DNA from: UBA9676 sp035532275
GTDB taxonomy: Bacteria > Actinomycetota > Actinomycetes > Streptosporangiales > Streptosporangiaceae
Assembly: GCA_035532275.1 (NCBI GenBank)
Contig: DATKRG010000025.1
Coordinates: 28,965 to 92,964 of the forward strand
Length of the DNA stretch: 64,000 nt
Reading direction: 5' to 3'
Shown piece by piece: positions 28,707-37,921 of this stretch. The position numbers and the translations under genes are program-made. Under the pieces are notes generated by a model that saw only the letters and a program-made list of their open reading frames with translations, searched no databases and was not told the origin of the DNA. Positions within the stretch are counted from its first letter, which is position 1; each line of letters begins with the position of its first letter.

Positions 28707-29564
28707 CTAGCGCGGGCCGTGGCTGGCGACCACATCCGCGGCAGCCAGCCAGGCGGGGTTCAGCTCGCCTTCGGCGACGATCACGGCGGGCCCGCCAAGC
28801 CAGCTCGCGCCCGCCGCCAGCTCCACGGTGAGCTGCCCGCCCGGCACCGTCACCTGCCATGTGCCGTCGTCACGCCCGGCGGCCGTGGCGGCGGCAGCGG
28901 CCGCGGCGACCGCGCCGGTCCCGCACGACCTGGTCTCGCCCGAGCCGCGCTCGTGGACCCGCATCTGGAGGGCGCGCGGCCCGGTCGGCAGGACCAGCTC
29001 CACGTTCCCGCCCTCGGGGAACTGGGCCGGGTCAAGCTCCGGTGGCACCGTCAGGTCGAAGCCGGCCAGCGGCATGCCGACCAGACAGGCCAGATGCGGG
29101 TTCCCCACCGAGACCCGCAGCCCGTCCCAGGGCCGGCCGCCGATGACGGCCCGGCCCGGCCCGAGCACGGCGGCCCGGCCCATCTCGGCGGTCACGGTAC
29201 CGTCGTCCTCCAGCCGGACCTGGCGGACCCCGGACCTGGTCGCCACCGCGAAGGCCGGCCCCTGCGCCAGGCCGCGACCGGCCAGGTAGCGGGCGAACAC
29301 CCGGATGCCGTTGCCGCACATCTCGGCCACGCTGCCGTCGGAGTTGCGGTAGTCCATGAACCATTCGGCGAGCTGGAAGCCGCCGGGCACCCCGGCGGCT
29401 TCCACCGCTCGTGTCCGCACCGCGCGCAGCACCCCGTCCGCACCAATCCCGGTCCGCCGGTCACACAGCCGCACCGCCAGGGCAGGCGAAAGCCCCTGGC
29501 CAGCGTCGGGGTCGACCAGGATCACGAAGTCGTTCCCGGTGCCGTGCCCCTTCGCGAACCGCAT
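28707..29564 (-). CDS. dapF: Diaminopimelate epimerase
   Basis: A 285-residue DapF converting LL- to meso-diaminopimelate for lysine and peptidoglycan. Both catalytic cysteines are present (EMCGNGIRVFARY and SCGTGAVA) along with the N-terminal GHGTGNDFVIL. ATG at 29564. dapF commonly follows miaA in actinobacteria; here a small plus-strand gene separates them. Confidence 0.95.
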   Translation of the reverse strand: MRFAKGHGTGNDFVILVDPDAGQGLSPALAVRLCDRRTGIGADGVLRAVRTRAVEAAGVPGGFQLAEWFMDYRNSDGSVAEMCGNGIRVFARYLAGRGLAQGPAFAVATRSGVRQVRLEDDGTVTAEMGRAAVLGPGRAVIGGRPWDGLRVSVGNPHLACLVGMPLAGFDLTVPPELDPAQFPEGGNVELVLPTGPRALQMRVHERGSGETRSCGTGAVAAAAAAATAAGRDDGTWQVTVPGGQLTVELAAGASWLGGPAVIVAEGELNPAWLAAADVVASHGPR

Positions 29565-29738
29565 GGGCCGATGGTAGCCAGTGGCGGCCACCGGGCGGCG
29601 GCCCCGGTCACGGGCCAGCCAGTGAGCAGGCCCGTGCGGGACGCCGAAGATCGGCGGGCTGCGGCGGGAACCGGCGCGGGGCGGCGTCCGTCCAACGCGC
29701 AGAACCCGTCATGCCGGTGAATGAAGGGAAAGGACCTG

Positions 29739-30332
29739 ATGCCCCGTATCAGCCGTTCTCGCCTGCTCTGGGCGGCCCTCGGCGCGGTCGTGCTGCTGGG
29801 TGCTGCCGTCTGGGCCGGCCGCGTCACCGCCTCCCCCGCGGCGGCGGGCCCGCTCCCGGCCGCCGTGACCGCCCTGCCCCAGGGCAGGGCGGCTGACGCG
29901 GTCACCACTGGCCGCGGGTCGCCGCTGATCTCCTACCCCACCTGGTGCTGCTCCACCGGCAGCCCGCTGGGCCTCACCGTGACCGGGCAGGCCACGGCGC
30001 GGGGAACGGGGTCAGCGGCCAGGGTCACGGCCATCGCCAGGGCCACGGCGGACGCGGCCGGCCAGGCCAAGGCCGCCGCGGCTGCGGCCGGCATCGCGCT
30101 CGGGAAGATCGTCAACATGCAGGTTTCCGCCTCCCCCTACCCTTACCCGGTCCCCTTGGGAGCCGCTTCCGGTACTCCCGGCCCGGCCGGGAGCACCACC
30201 GGCCCGGCCGTCGCGGGCGGCCAGGGCGGTGCCCCCTCCCCGGGGCTGATGTGCCCGGAGGCGGCGCAGTGCCCGGGCTACCCGGGCGCCAGCACTTCCG
30301 CGACGGTCACCATCACGTGGGCGATCGCCTAG
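29739..30332 (+). CDS. Exported SIMPL (DUF541)-like protein
   Basis: A 197-residue protein with an N-terminal signal/anchor (SRLLWAALGAVVLLGAAVWAGR, residues 5-26). The C-terminal part resembles SIMPL/DUF541: an Ala-rich helix (AIARATADAAGQAKAAAAAA), GIALGKIVNMQVSASPYPYP, a Gly/Pro loop, then TSATVTITWAIA. SIMPL proteins are periplasmic or surface proteins of poorly known role. ATG 29739 has GGGAAAGGA upstream and is preferred to ATG 29721. Its stop codon overlaps that of convergent miaA. Confidence 0.65.
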   Translation: MPRISRSRLLWAALGAVVLLGAAVWAGRVTASPAAAGPLPAAVTALPQGRAADAVTTGRGSPLISYPTWCCSTGSPLGLTVTGQATARGTGSAARVTAIARATADAAGQAKAAAAAAGIALGKIVNMQVSASPYPYPVPLGAASGTPGPAGSTTGPAVAGGQGGAPSPGLMCPEAAQCPGYPGASTSATVTITWAIA

Positions 30333-31255
30333 CCGGCTGTGCGCTCTGGTCCGCAGGCCGCGAGGGCCTGGCTGAGCAGCTGGCCGGCGCCGGCCGTACC
30401 AGCCGGCAGCCAGGTGACCCGCGGGTCGCGGCGGAACCAGGCCTCCTGCCGCCGGGCGAACCGCCGGGTCGCCCGGATCGTCTGCGTGCGCGCCTCGTCC
30501 TGGGTGCACTCGCCGGCCAGATACCGCAGCACCTGCGCGTAGCCGAGTGCGCGGCTGGCCGTCCGGCCTTCCCGCAGCCCGGCCCGCTCCAGAGCCGCCA
30601 CCTCATCCACGAGCCCGTCCTGCCACATCTGCTCGGTCCGTGCCGCGATCCGGCGGTCCAGTTCGGCCCGGTCCACCCGCAGCCCGAGCTGCACCACCGG
30701 GTAGTGCGACTCGTAGCGGGGCAGGGCAGCGGTGAATGGATGGCCGGCGACCTCGATCACCTCCAGCGCGCGCACGATCCGCCGTCCGTTGGAGGGCAGG
30801 ATGGCGGCGGCGGCGGCCGGGTCGGCCCGTGCCAGCCGTTCGTGCAGCACCGCCGGCCCGGCCGTGGCGAGCTCAGCCTCCAGCCGCTCCCGCACCAGCG
30901 GGTCGGTGCCGGGGAACTCCAGGTTGTCCAGGGCCGCCCGCACGTACAGCCCGGACCCGCCGGTCAGCACGGGCACCCGGCCCCGCCCGTGGATGCCGTC
31001 GATAGCCGCCCGGGCGAGCCGCTGGTACTCGGCAGCGCTGGCGAGCTGCCGGACGTCCCAGATGCTGAGCAGGTGGTGCGGCACGCCGCGCCGCTGCGCG
31101 CGGCTGAGCTTGGCCGTGCCGATGTCCATGCCGGCGTACAGCTGCATGGAGTCGGCGTTCACCACCTCGCCGTCCAGCGCCAGCGACAGCCGGAGCGACA
31201 GCTCTGACTTCCCGGCCGCGGTGGGCCCGACGACCGCGATCACGCGTTCCGGCAT
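30329..31255 (-). CDS. miaA: tRNA dimethylallyltransferase
   Basis: A 308-residue MiaA, which adds a dimethylallyl group to A37 of tRNAs reading UNN codons. P-loop GPTAAGKSELS at residues 9-19, NADSMQLYAGMDIGTAK, and TGGSGLYVRAALD are present. ATG 31255 lies 4 bp after the stop of the upstream LigB-like gene; miaB, acting in the next step of the same modification (ms2i6A), is one gene further upstream. Confidence 0.95.
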   Translation of the reverse strand: MPERVIAVVGPTAAGKSELSLRLSLALDGEVVNADSMQLYAGMDIGTAKLSRAQRRGVPHHLLSIWDVRQLASAAEYQRLARAAIDGIHGRGRVPVLTGGSGLYVRAALDNLEFPGTDPLVRERLEAELATAGPAVLHERLARADPAAAAAILPSNGRRIVRALEVIEVAGHPFTAALPRYESHYPVVQLGLRVDRAELDRRIAARTEQMWQDGLVDEVAALERAGLREGRTASRALGYAQVLRYLAGECTQDEARTQTIRATRRFARRQEAWFRRDPRVTWLPAGTAGAGQLLSQALAACGPERTAG

Positions 31256-31259
31256 GGCG

Positions 31260-31997
31260 TCAGTCCGTCCCGGGTTCCCCCCAGGAGGCGACCAGGTAGG
31301 TGACACCGTAGGGATTCGCCATGGACAGCAGCCGCCCGTGCAGCCGGGCTCCGGTGGCCGCGCCCGCCAGCACCTGCCAGGCGGCCCGGCCCGCCACCAT
31401 CAGCTCGTCATCGCGCCGGGGGTCGAGCCGGGCCAGCCAGCGGGCGTCCGCGGCCGCCAGTGCCTCGGCCAGCTCGTCGTCGTATTCCTGCGCCTCGGCG
31501 TCGGGCGCGCCCTCAGCGTCGCGCGCGCGGCGCGCGGAGGCGTCGCCCATCGCCAGCAGGGCGACCCGCGGCGCCCGCTCGGCGATGAGCACGCCCAGCT
31601 TGAGGCACTCCCCGGGGGCGGCGGTGTGGTTGACAGCCTGCAGCAGCACCTCCGGCCCCTGGCCGCCCCGGCCCGGCCCGGCGGTGATCCCGGCGTTGTC
31701 CAGCAGCCAGCGGGCGACGGTCAGCGACAGCGGCAGCACGGGCTCGCCCTCCCCCACCGTGACCGGCACCCCGAACTCGTGCAGGGAGCCTGCCGCGCTG
31801 GCCGGGTACTCGCGGTCGGCGGGCCCGCCGCCGACCACCGCGATGAGATCGGGCTGCGCAGCGGCCAGGGCGTGAACGGCCACGGCACAGGCCTTACCGA
31901 CGGCGTTCAGCGCCGGCGGCGGGTCACTGGCAGCCGCGCCCAGCGCGGCCGGGATAAGCAGGGGTGGGTGCGGGCAGACGGCGGCGGCGATCAGCAT
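31260..31997 (-). CDS. LigB-like (class III extradiol dioxygenase-like) protein
   Basis: A 245-residue protein found between miaB and miaA in many actinobacteria. The N-terminal AAAVCPHPPLLIPAALG contains the metal-binding histidine of the LigB fold, followed by LIAVVGGGPADREYPASAAG and GLLSMANPYGVTYLVASWG. A ring-cleaving activity is unproven; a link to tRNA modification is suggested only by position. ATG 31997; the frame upstream to 32186 is spurious. Confidence 0.8.
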   Translation of the reverse strand: MLIAAAVCPHPPLLIPAALGAAASDPPPALNAVGKACAVAVHALAAAQPDLIAVVGGGPADREYPASAAGSLHEFGVPVTVGEGEPVLPLSLTVARWLLDNAGITAGPGRGGQGPEVLLQAVNHTAAPGECLKLGVLIAERAPRVALLAMGDASARRARDAEGAPDAEAQEYDDELAEALAAADARWLARLDPRRDDELMVAGRAAWQVLAGAATGARLHGRLLSMANPYGVTYLVASWGEPGTD

Positions 31998-32055
31998 TTC
32001 GCGCTTCCATGATCGTGGTTGCTTGCAGGCGCGGGACGCATATACCTCACCATGA

Positions 32056-33543
32056 TCATGGCGCAGGCGCACCGACAGCGGGCATCCCGAGTAGCACCGC
32101 GGGAGCCGTCGAGCTGCCGCCGGCCGTGCGGGCCGGGCCGCCAGCCGCCGCGGTGCCCTCCTGCCGGGCCTGCCAGGCGTCGCCACCGCGGGTACGCCGC
32201 ACCGCCAGCGGCGCCGCGTCGGCGATCAGGTAGTGCGGAGTCGCGTGGGTCACCGCGGTGGTCACCACGTCACCGGGCCGCGGGCCGGTGCCGGCCGGCG
32301 CGAAGTGGACGAGCCGGTTGTCCCTGGCCCGCCCCGACTGCCGGTGCGTCAGGCCGTCCTTGCGCCCTTCCCCCTCGGCGACCAGCACCTCCACCTGCTG
32401 CCCGGCCAGCGCCTGGTTCTCGGCCAGCGCGGTCTGGGCGACCAGCGCCGCCAGCCGCTCGTAGCGCTCCGCCACCACCTCCGGCGGGACCTGCCCGGCC
32501 ATGACCGCCGCCGGGGTGCCCGGCCGCTGGGAGTACTGGAATGTGAACGCGCCAGCAAACCGGGCCTGGCGGACCATGTCCAGGGTGCCGGCGAAGTCGC
32601 GTTCGGTCTCGCCTGGGAACCCCACGATGATGTCGGTGGTGATGGCGGCGTGCGGGATGGCCGCCCGGACCCGGTCCAGGATCCCCAGGTACGCCTCCCG
32701 GCGGTAGGCGCGGCGCATTGCCCGCAGCACCGCGTCCGACCCGGACTGGAGCGGCATGTGCAGTTGCGGCATCACGTTCGGGGTGGCCGCCATCGCCTCG
32801 ATCACGTCATCGGTGAAGTCGCGCGGGTGCGGCGAGGTGAACCGGACCCGTTCCAGGCCGTCGATCTCGCCACAGGCCCGCAGCAGCATGCCGAACGCCG
32901 TGCGGTCCCCGAACCCGACCCCGTAGGAGTTGACGTTCTGCCCCAGCAGCGTGACCTCCAGGACCCCGTCGCTGACCAGGGCCCGGATCTCCGCGAGGAC
33001 GTCACCGGGGCGGCGGTCCTCCTCCCGGCCCCGCAGGCTCGGCACGATGCAGAACGTGCAGGTGTTGTTGCAGCCCACCGAGATGGCGACCCAGGCCGCG
33101 TACGGGGATTCGCGCCGGGCGGGCAGGACCGACGGGAACCGCTCCAGCGACTCGACGATCTCCACCTGGGCCTGGGCCTGCACCCGGGCACGCTCCAGCA
33201 GCACCGGCAGCGACCCGATGTTGTGGGTGCCGAACACCACGTCCACCCACGGCGCCCGGTCGGCGATGCCGGCCCGGTCCTTCTGCGCCAGGCAGCCGCC
33301 GACCGCGATCTGCATACCCGGCCGGGAGCTCTTCACCGGCAGCAGGTGGCCGAGGTTCCCGTACAGCCGGTTGTCCGCGTTCTCCCGCACGGCGCAGGTG
33401 TTGAAGACGACCACATCCGGCGTCCCGCCACTGGGAGCCCGCCGGTAACCAGCGTCTTCCAGCAGGCCGGCGAGGCGCTCGGAGTCGTGGGAGTTCATCT
33501 GGCACCCGTAGGTGCGGATCTCATATGTGCGCGCGTCGTCCAT
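32056..33543 (-). CDS. miaB: tRNA-2-methylthio-N6-dimethylallyladenosine synthase
   Basis: A 495-residue methylthiotransferase. The UPF0004 domain cysteines are seen (TYGCQMNSHDSERLAG, NTCAVRENAD, GGCLAQKD), the radical SAM motif CNNTCTFCIVP near residue 165, and a C-terminal TRAM domain. It methylthiolates i6A37 made by MiaA. ATG 33543. The tail after the TRAM domain is a 45-residue Ala/Gly-rich extension. Divergent from the S9 peptidase gene. Confidence 0.94.
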   Translation of the reverse strand: MDDARTYEIRTYGCQMNSHDSERLAGLLEDAGYRRAPSGGTPDVVVFNTCAVRENADNRLYGNLGHLLPVKSSRPGMQIAVGGCLAQKDRAGIADRAPWVDVVFGTHNIGSLPVLLERARVQAQAQVEIVESLERFPSVLPARRESPYAAWVAISVGCNNTCTFCIVPSLRGREEDRRPGDVLAEIRALVSDGVLEVTLLGQNVNSYGVGFGDRTAFGMLLRACGEIDGLERVRFTSPHPRDFTDDVIEAMAATPNVMPQLHMPLQSGSDAVLRAMRRAYRREAYLGILDRVRAAIPHAAITTDIIVGFPGETERDFAGTLDMVRQARFAGAFTFQYSQRPGTPAAVMAGQVPPEVVAERYERLAALVAQTALAENQALAGQQVEVLVAEGEGRKDGLTHRQSGRARDNRLVHFAPAGTGPRPGDVVTTAVTHATPHYLIADAAPLAVRRTRGGDAWQARQEGTAAAGGPARTAGGSSTAPAVLLGMPAVGAPAP

Positions 33544-33625
33544 GTCGACATACGAGCGTACGCGGGTCTGGCGCCATGTCCCGAATCTCCCGTGGCCGGG
33601 GCCGGGAGTGGGGGACGATACTGCT

Positions 33626-35665
33626 ATGACTGAGAGCGTGACGACCCCGCCGCCACCGCCCACCGTCAGCTACGGTGCCTGGCCGTCTCCCATCACCGCG
33701 GCAGACGTGGCCCGGTTGCAGCGCCTGGTCTCCTTCCCGCGTGCGATCGGCAGGGACATCTGGTGGCAGGAGCGGCTGCCCGCCGAGGGCGGCCGGGTGA
33801 CCATCGTCCATCTCGGCGCGGACGGCCAGCAGCGCCCGTTGCTGCCCGGGCCGTGGAGCGCCCGGACCCGGGTCCACGAGTACGGCGGCCTGTCCTACCT
33901 GCCGGTGCCCGCCGCCAGCGGGGCACCCGGGGGAACCACGATCATGTTCGCGAACTATGCGGACCAGCGCCTGTACCTGCTGCCGGCCAGTGGCGGAAAC
34001 GGCGGCGAACCGCAGCCGCTGACCCCGGCACCGGGCGGCAGCCCTGGCCACCCCTCGCTCCGGTACGCCGACTTCACGCTCTCCCCCGACCGCTCGCAAG
34101 TGTGGTGCGTCCAGGAGCGGCACTCCGACGGCAAGGTGGTCCGCGCCATCGTGGGCGTCCCGCTCGACGGCTCGGCGGCTGGCAACCCCGACGCCATCCG
34201 TGAGCTGGTCACCGGCGCCGACTTCTTCGCGTTCCCGACCCCGTCCCCCGACGGGAAGCGGCTGGCGTGGATCTGCTGGAACCATCCGCGCATGCCCTGG
34301 GACGGTACCGAGCTGCGGGCGGCGGTGATCGAGGACGGGGTGCCCGGCCAGGGCCGGATCGTCAAGGGCGGCATGCAGGAGTCGGTGCTGGCGCCGCTGT
34401 GGCGGGACCCGACCAGCCTGTACGTGGTCACCGACTGGCCCGGCTGGTGGAACCTGTACCAGGTCGGGCTGCTCGGCGAGCCGTCCCAGGCGCTCTACCC
34501 GGCTGAGGAGGAGTTCGCGAACCCGCTGTGGCAGCTGGGCGACCGCCCGTTCGCCGTGCTGGCCGACGGCCGGCTGGCGGTGCTGCACGGCCGCGGCGGG
34601 ATGCGGCTGGGCGTGCTCGACCCGGAAACCGGGGAGCTGTCCGACGCCGACCTGCCGTACCCGGTCTTCGTCTCCGGGGTGTCGGCGGACGGGATGTCGA
34701 TCCTGGGCATCGCGGGCGGTCCGGCGACGCCGCTGTCGATCATCCGGGTGGATGCCGGGACCGGTGCGGTGGAGGTGCTCTGCCAGGAAACCGATGCCGC
34801 CCCCGATCCGGCCTATCTGCCGGTTCCCCAGCAGGTGCAGCTGGAAGGGCGCTTCGGGCGCACCGTCCATGCGCTGCTGTACCCGCCGGCCAACCCGGAT
34901 GTGACACCGCCAGCGGGGGAACTGCCGCCCTACGTGGTCTGGGTCCACGGCGGGCCCACCGCCCACGTGCTGCCGCTGCTGGACATCGAGAAGGCCTACT
35001 TCACCAGCCGGGGCATCGGCGTCATCGACGTCAACTACGGCGGCTCGACCGGGTACGGCCGCCGCTACCGGGAGCGGCTGCGCCGCCAGTGGGGCGTGGT
35101 GGACGTGGAGGACGCGATAGCGGCGGCCCAGGCGCTGGCCGGGGCGGGCCAGGCCGACCCCGCCCGGCTGGCGATCCGTGGCGGCTCGGCGGGCGGCTGG
35201 ACCGCGCTGGCGGCGGTCACCACCCACGCCGGGACCGGCTCGGTGTTCAGCGCGGCGACCTCCTACTACGGTGTCGCCGACCTGCGGGAGTTCGCCACGC
35301 AGACGCATGACTTCGAGTCGCGCTACCTGGACGGCCTGATCGGGCCACTGCCCGGTTTCGAAGCGGTGTATCTGGAGCGTTCCCCGGCGGGCCATGTGAC
35401 CGACGCGACCTGCCCGATCCTGCTGCTGCAAGGACTGGACGACCCGGTCGTGCCGCCCGCGCAGTCCGAGGCCATCGCCGCCCAGCTGGCCGCGCACGGC
35501 ATCCGCCATGCCTATCTCAGCTTCGAGGGCGAGTCTCACGGCTTCCGCCGCGCCGAGACAATCGTGACCTGCCTGGAGGCCGAACTGTCCTTCTATGGCC
35601 AGATCCTGGGCTTCGCCCCGCCCGGTATCCCGTTCCTGGAGGTGGTCAGCGGGCGAACTCGGTAG
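33626..35665 (+). CDS. S9-family prolyl oligopeptidase-like peptidase
   Basis: A 679-residue protein: an N-terminal beta-propeller (YADFTLSPDRSQVWCV and other blades, residues 40-400) and a C-terminal alpha/beta hydrolase. The catalytic triad is visible: Ser in IRGGSAGGWTALA, Asp in LQGLDDPVVP and His in GESHGFRRAET. It would cleave short peptides or act as an aminoacyl peptidase in the cytoplasm; no signal peptide is seen. ATG at 33626. The 3' end overlaps rny by 20 bp in convergent orientation. Confidence 0.9.
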   Translation: MTESVTTPPPPPTVSYGAWPSPITAADVARLQRLVSFPRAIGRDIWWQERLPAEGGRVTIVHLGADGQQRPLLPGPWSARTRVHEYGGLSYLPVPAASGAPGGTTIMFANYADQRLYLLPASGGNGGEPQPLTPAPGGSPGHPSLRYADFTLSPDRSQVWCVQERHSDGKVVRAIVGVPLDGSAAGNPDAIRELVTGADFFAFPTPSPDGKRLAWICWNHPRMPWDGTELRAAVIEDGVPGQGRIVKGGMQESVLAPLWRDPTSLYVVTDWPGWWNLYQVGLLGEPSQALYPAEEEFANPLWQLGDRPFAVLADGRLAVLHGRGGMRLGVLDPETGELSDADLPYPVFVSGVSADGMSILGIAGGPATPLSIIRVDAGTGAVEVLCQETDAAPDPAYLPVPQQVQLEGRFGRTVHALLYPPANPDVTPPAGELPPYVVWVHGGPTAHVLPLLDIEKAYFTSRGIGVIDVNYGGSTGYGRRYRERLRRQWGVVDVEDAIAAAQALAGAGQADPARLAIRGGSAGGWTALAAVTTHAGTGSVFSAATSYYGVADLREFATQTHDFESRYLDGLIGPLPGFEAVYLERSPAGHVTDATCPILLLQGLDDPVVPPAQSEAIAAQLAAHGIRHAYLSFEGESHGFRRAETIVTCLEAELSFYGQILGFAPPGIPFLEVVSGRTR

Positions 35666-37340
35666 CCCGCGACTCGCGGACCACCGTGACCCGGATCTGG
35701 CCCGGGTAGGTCAGCTCCTCCTCGACCTGCTTGGCCACATCCCTGGCGATCACCTGCGCCTGGATGTCGTCAACCCGGTCGGGCTTGACCATGACCCGGA
35801 TCTCCCGGCCGGCCTGCATGGCGAAGACCTTCTCCACACCGTCGTGCGCGCCGGCGATCTGCTCCAGCCGCTCCAGCCGCTTCACGTAAGCCTCCAGCGA
35901 CTCGCGCCGGGCACCGGGCCGGCCGCCGCTGATGGCGTCAGCCGCCTGGGTGAGGACCGCCTCGACGGTGCGCACCTCGACTTCGTTGTGGTGTGCCTCG
36001 ATGGCGTGGACCACGTCGGGGTGCTCACCGTACCTGCGCGCGATCTCGGCGCCGATCAGCGCGTGGCTGCCTTCGACCTCGTGGGTGAGGGCCTTGCCGA
36101 TGTCGTGCAGCACGGTGCAGCGCTTGAGCAGGGCCGGGTCCAGCCCCAGCTCGCTGGCCATCATGGCGGCGATATAGGCGGATTCCACCAGGTGCGCGAG
36201 CACGTTCTGGCCGTAGGAGGTGCGGTATCGCAGCTGCCCGAGCAGGGTGATCAGTTCCGGGTGCAGGTCGGTGATGCCCAGCTCCACCATGGCGTCGTCG
36301 CCGGCCCGGGCACACAGCTGTTCCACTTCCGCCTTGCTGCGCTCGTAGGATTCCTCGATCCGCTGTGGGTGGATACGCCCGTCGAGCACAAGCCGCTCCA
36401 GGGTGAGCCTGCCCACCTCCCGCCGGACCGGGTCGAAGCAGGACAGCAGGACGGCTTCCGGGGTGTCGTCGATGATCAGGTTGACGCCAGTCACCGACTC
36501 GAAGGCCCGGATGTTGCGACCTTCCCGGCCGATGATCCTGCCTTTCATCTCGTCACCCGGAAGGTGCAGCACCGAAACGACCGACTCGCTGGTCTGCTCG
36601 CTCGCCACCCGCTGGATGGCGAGAGTCACGATCCGCCTCGCCCGGTGCTCGCCGTCGCGCCGGGCCTCGTTCTCGGCTTCCCTGACGATGAGCGCGGCTT
36701 CCCGTTTGGCCTGGTTCTCGATGGTGGCCACGAGCTCGGCTTTGGCTTGCTCGGCGGTGAGCCCGGCGGCACGCTCCAGCACCTCGCGGCGCTCCTCGGC
36801 CAGCCTGGCCAGCTCGCCCCGTTCCCGTTCAAGTTCCTGCCGGGCCTGATCCACGGCCGCCGAGCGCTGCTCCAGTGCGCGCAGGTCCCCGTCCAGCCGG
36901 TCCTCCCGCTCGGCCAGCCGCGTCTCCCGGCGTTCCAGGTCCGCCCGCAGCTGGCCGGCCTCCTCCTTGGCTGCCCGGATATCGGCTTCCGCCTCCTGGC
37001 GCGCCCGGGTGATCTTCCCGGCTGACTCCTCGGCCTGCCGCACGATGGCGGTGGCGTCAGCTTCGGCGGCCGCCCGGATCTGGTCGGCCGAGCGGCCCGC
37101 CTCTTCGAGCCGCCGCTGAGCCTCGTCAGCCGCCCGGCTTACCTCGGTGAGCTGCCGCTGCGCCTGCGCCGCGAGTTCGGGGATGTGGTCCGCCGCAGGC
37201 TCACCGCGCGCTTGCGCCGCCGGGGTGATCTCGGCCCTCCGCTGGGGCGACCGGCGCACGATGACGACCAGCACGCCGATGGCGACCACGAGGGCGAAGA
37301 ACCCGATCACCGCGACCACGAGGGCGATGGCGCTGCTCAT
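35646..37340 (-). CDS. rny: Ribonuclease Y
   Basis: A 564-residue RNase Y, the membrane-anchored endoribonuclease that starts mRNA decay. N-terminal membrane helix (residues 5-29), long coiled coil (about 60-220, Glu/Arg/Ala-rich heptads), KH domain with GRIIGREGRNIRAFE, and HD domain with CTVLHDIGKALTHE. ATG at 37340. A 9-bp inverted repeat lies 26 bp upstream and a promoter-like pair about 440 bp upstream, suggesting a long leader. Confidence 0.94.
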   Translation of the reverse strand: MSSAIALVVAVIGFFALVVAIGVLVVIVRRSPQRRAEITPAAQARGEPAADHIPELAAQAQRQLTEVSRAADEAQRRLEEAGRSADQIRAAAEADATAIVRQAEESAGKITRARQEAEADIRAAKEEAGQLRADLERRETRLAEREDRLDGDLRALEQRSAAVDQARQELERERGELARLAEERREVLERAAGLTAEQAKAELVATIENQAKREAALIVREAENEARRDGEHRARRIVTLAIQRVASEQTSESVVSVLHLPGDEMKGRIIGREGRNIRAFESVTGVNLIIDDTPEAVLLSCFDPVRREVGRLTLERLVLDGRIHPQRIEESYERSKAEVEQLCARAGDDAMVELGITDLHPELITLLGQLRYRTSYGQNVLAHLVESAYIAAMMASELGLDPALLKRCTVLHDIGKALTHEVEGSHALIGAEIARRYGEHPDVVHAIEAHHNEVEVRTVEAVLTQAADAISGGRPGARRESLEAYVKRLERLEQIAGAHDGVEKVFAMQAGREIRVMVKPDRVDDIQAQVIARDVAKQVEEELTYPGQIRVTVVRESRATEFAR

Positions 37341-37365
37341 AGCGCACCCCAATCCTGCTCGCTCG

Positions 37366-37392
37366 CCCTGGCACGGGCAGGCGGTGCCAGGG
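37366..37392. repeat. 9-bp inverted repeat in the rny leader
   Basis: CCCTGGCAC, 9 bases, GTGCCAGGG, 26 bp upstream of the rny ATG. It could be an operator or an RNA hairpin controlling translation. It is not CIRCE because the ACTC/GAGT core is missing. Confidence 0.5.
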
Positions 37393-37775
37393 GTTGTCCC
37401 TGCGGCGAGGGGTCACGCACGCCATCGGCGGCGTCAATCCATGGCGAGGGACGGCCGCCCGGTGGCCGACGGGTGCCTGCCGGGAGCCTCGCCATGCGTA
37501 CTACTCGGAATCCGGTCGGCCGGGCCAGGGGTGCCGCGTCCCTGGCCAACCGCCCTACCTCCAGCCTGTCTGGTCCCGGGCCGGTCGCCAGTGACCCGGA
37601 CGTGCCCACGCCCCAGCCGCGGCCACTCCCGGGGCAGGTCAGCCTGGCAAGCAGGCAGCTCTCCGGCGAGCGGCTCTGGCGGAGCCATTCACTAGGCCAG
37701 CAGCCGGGCGCGACCGGCTGCCAGTCAATTCGTCAGTCTCTATCCGCCTCCGCGGACCAACACCTCGCTGCCGTG

Positions 37776-37804
37776 AGGTTAAGCCTAGATAACAATTTGG
37801 GCAA
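37776..37804 (-). promoter_or_regulatory. Candidate rny promoter
   Basis: On the minus strand TTGCCC, 17 bases, TAACCT, in the only A/T-rich patch of the region. If real, transcription would begin about 430 nt before the rny start codon. Confidence 0.4.
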
Positions 37805-37921
37805 GCATGCCTGGTCTGACGCCCATCCAGCCGACCCGGCGGCCACCCATGGCCGACTCGGCGGGCCTCCGGCACCCGGCGCACCCGGCGCACGGAGCCC
37901 GCGCGGCTCCGCGCACCGGCC

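Larger units (their letters stand above)
37341..37921. other. 581-bp region between recX and rny, no gene recognised
   Basis: Non-coding as far as I can tell: open frames here lack recognisable similarity. The right half contains an A/T-richer patch at 37770-37806 with a promoter-like pair for rny. The left end holds a perfect 9-bp inverted repeat. Between them lies an unassigned GC-rich stretch of about 370 bp that may be the 5' leader of rny. Confidence 0.5.

Noticed and set aside
37366..37392. Second CIRCE site before rny
   Set aside because: The palindrome has TGGCAC/GTGCCA with a 9-nt spacer but lacks the ACTC/GAGT core, and rny is not a heat-shock gene as far as known.
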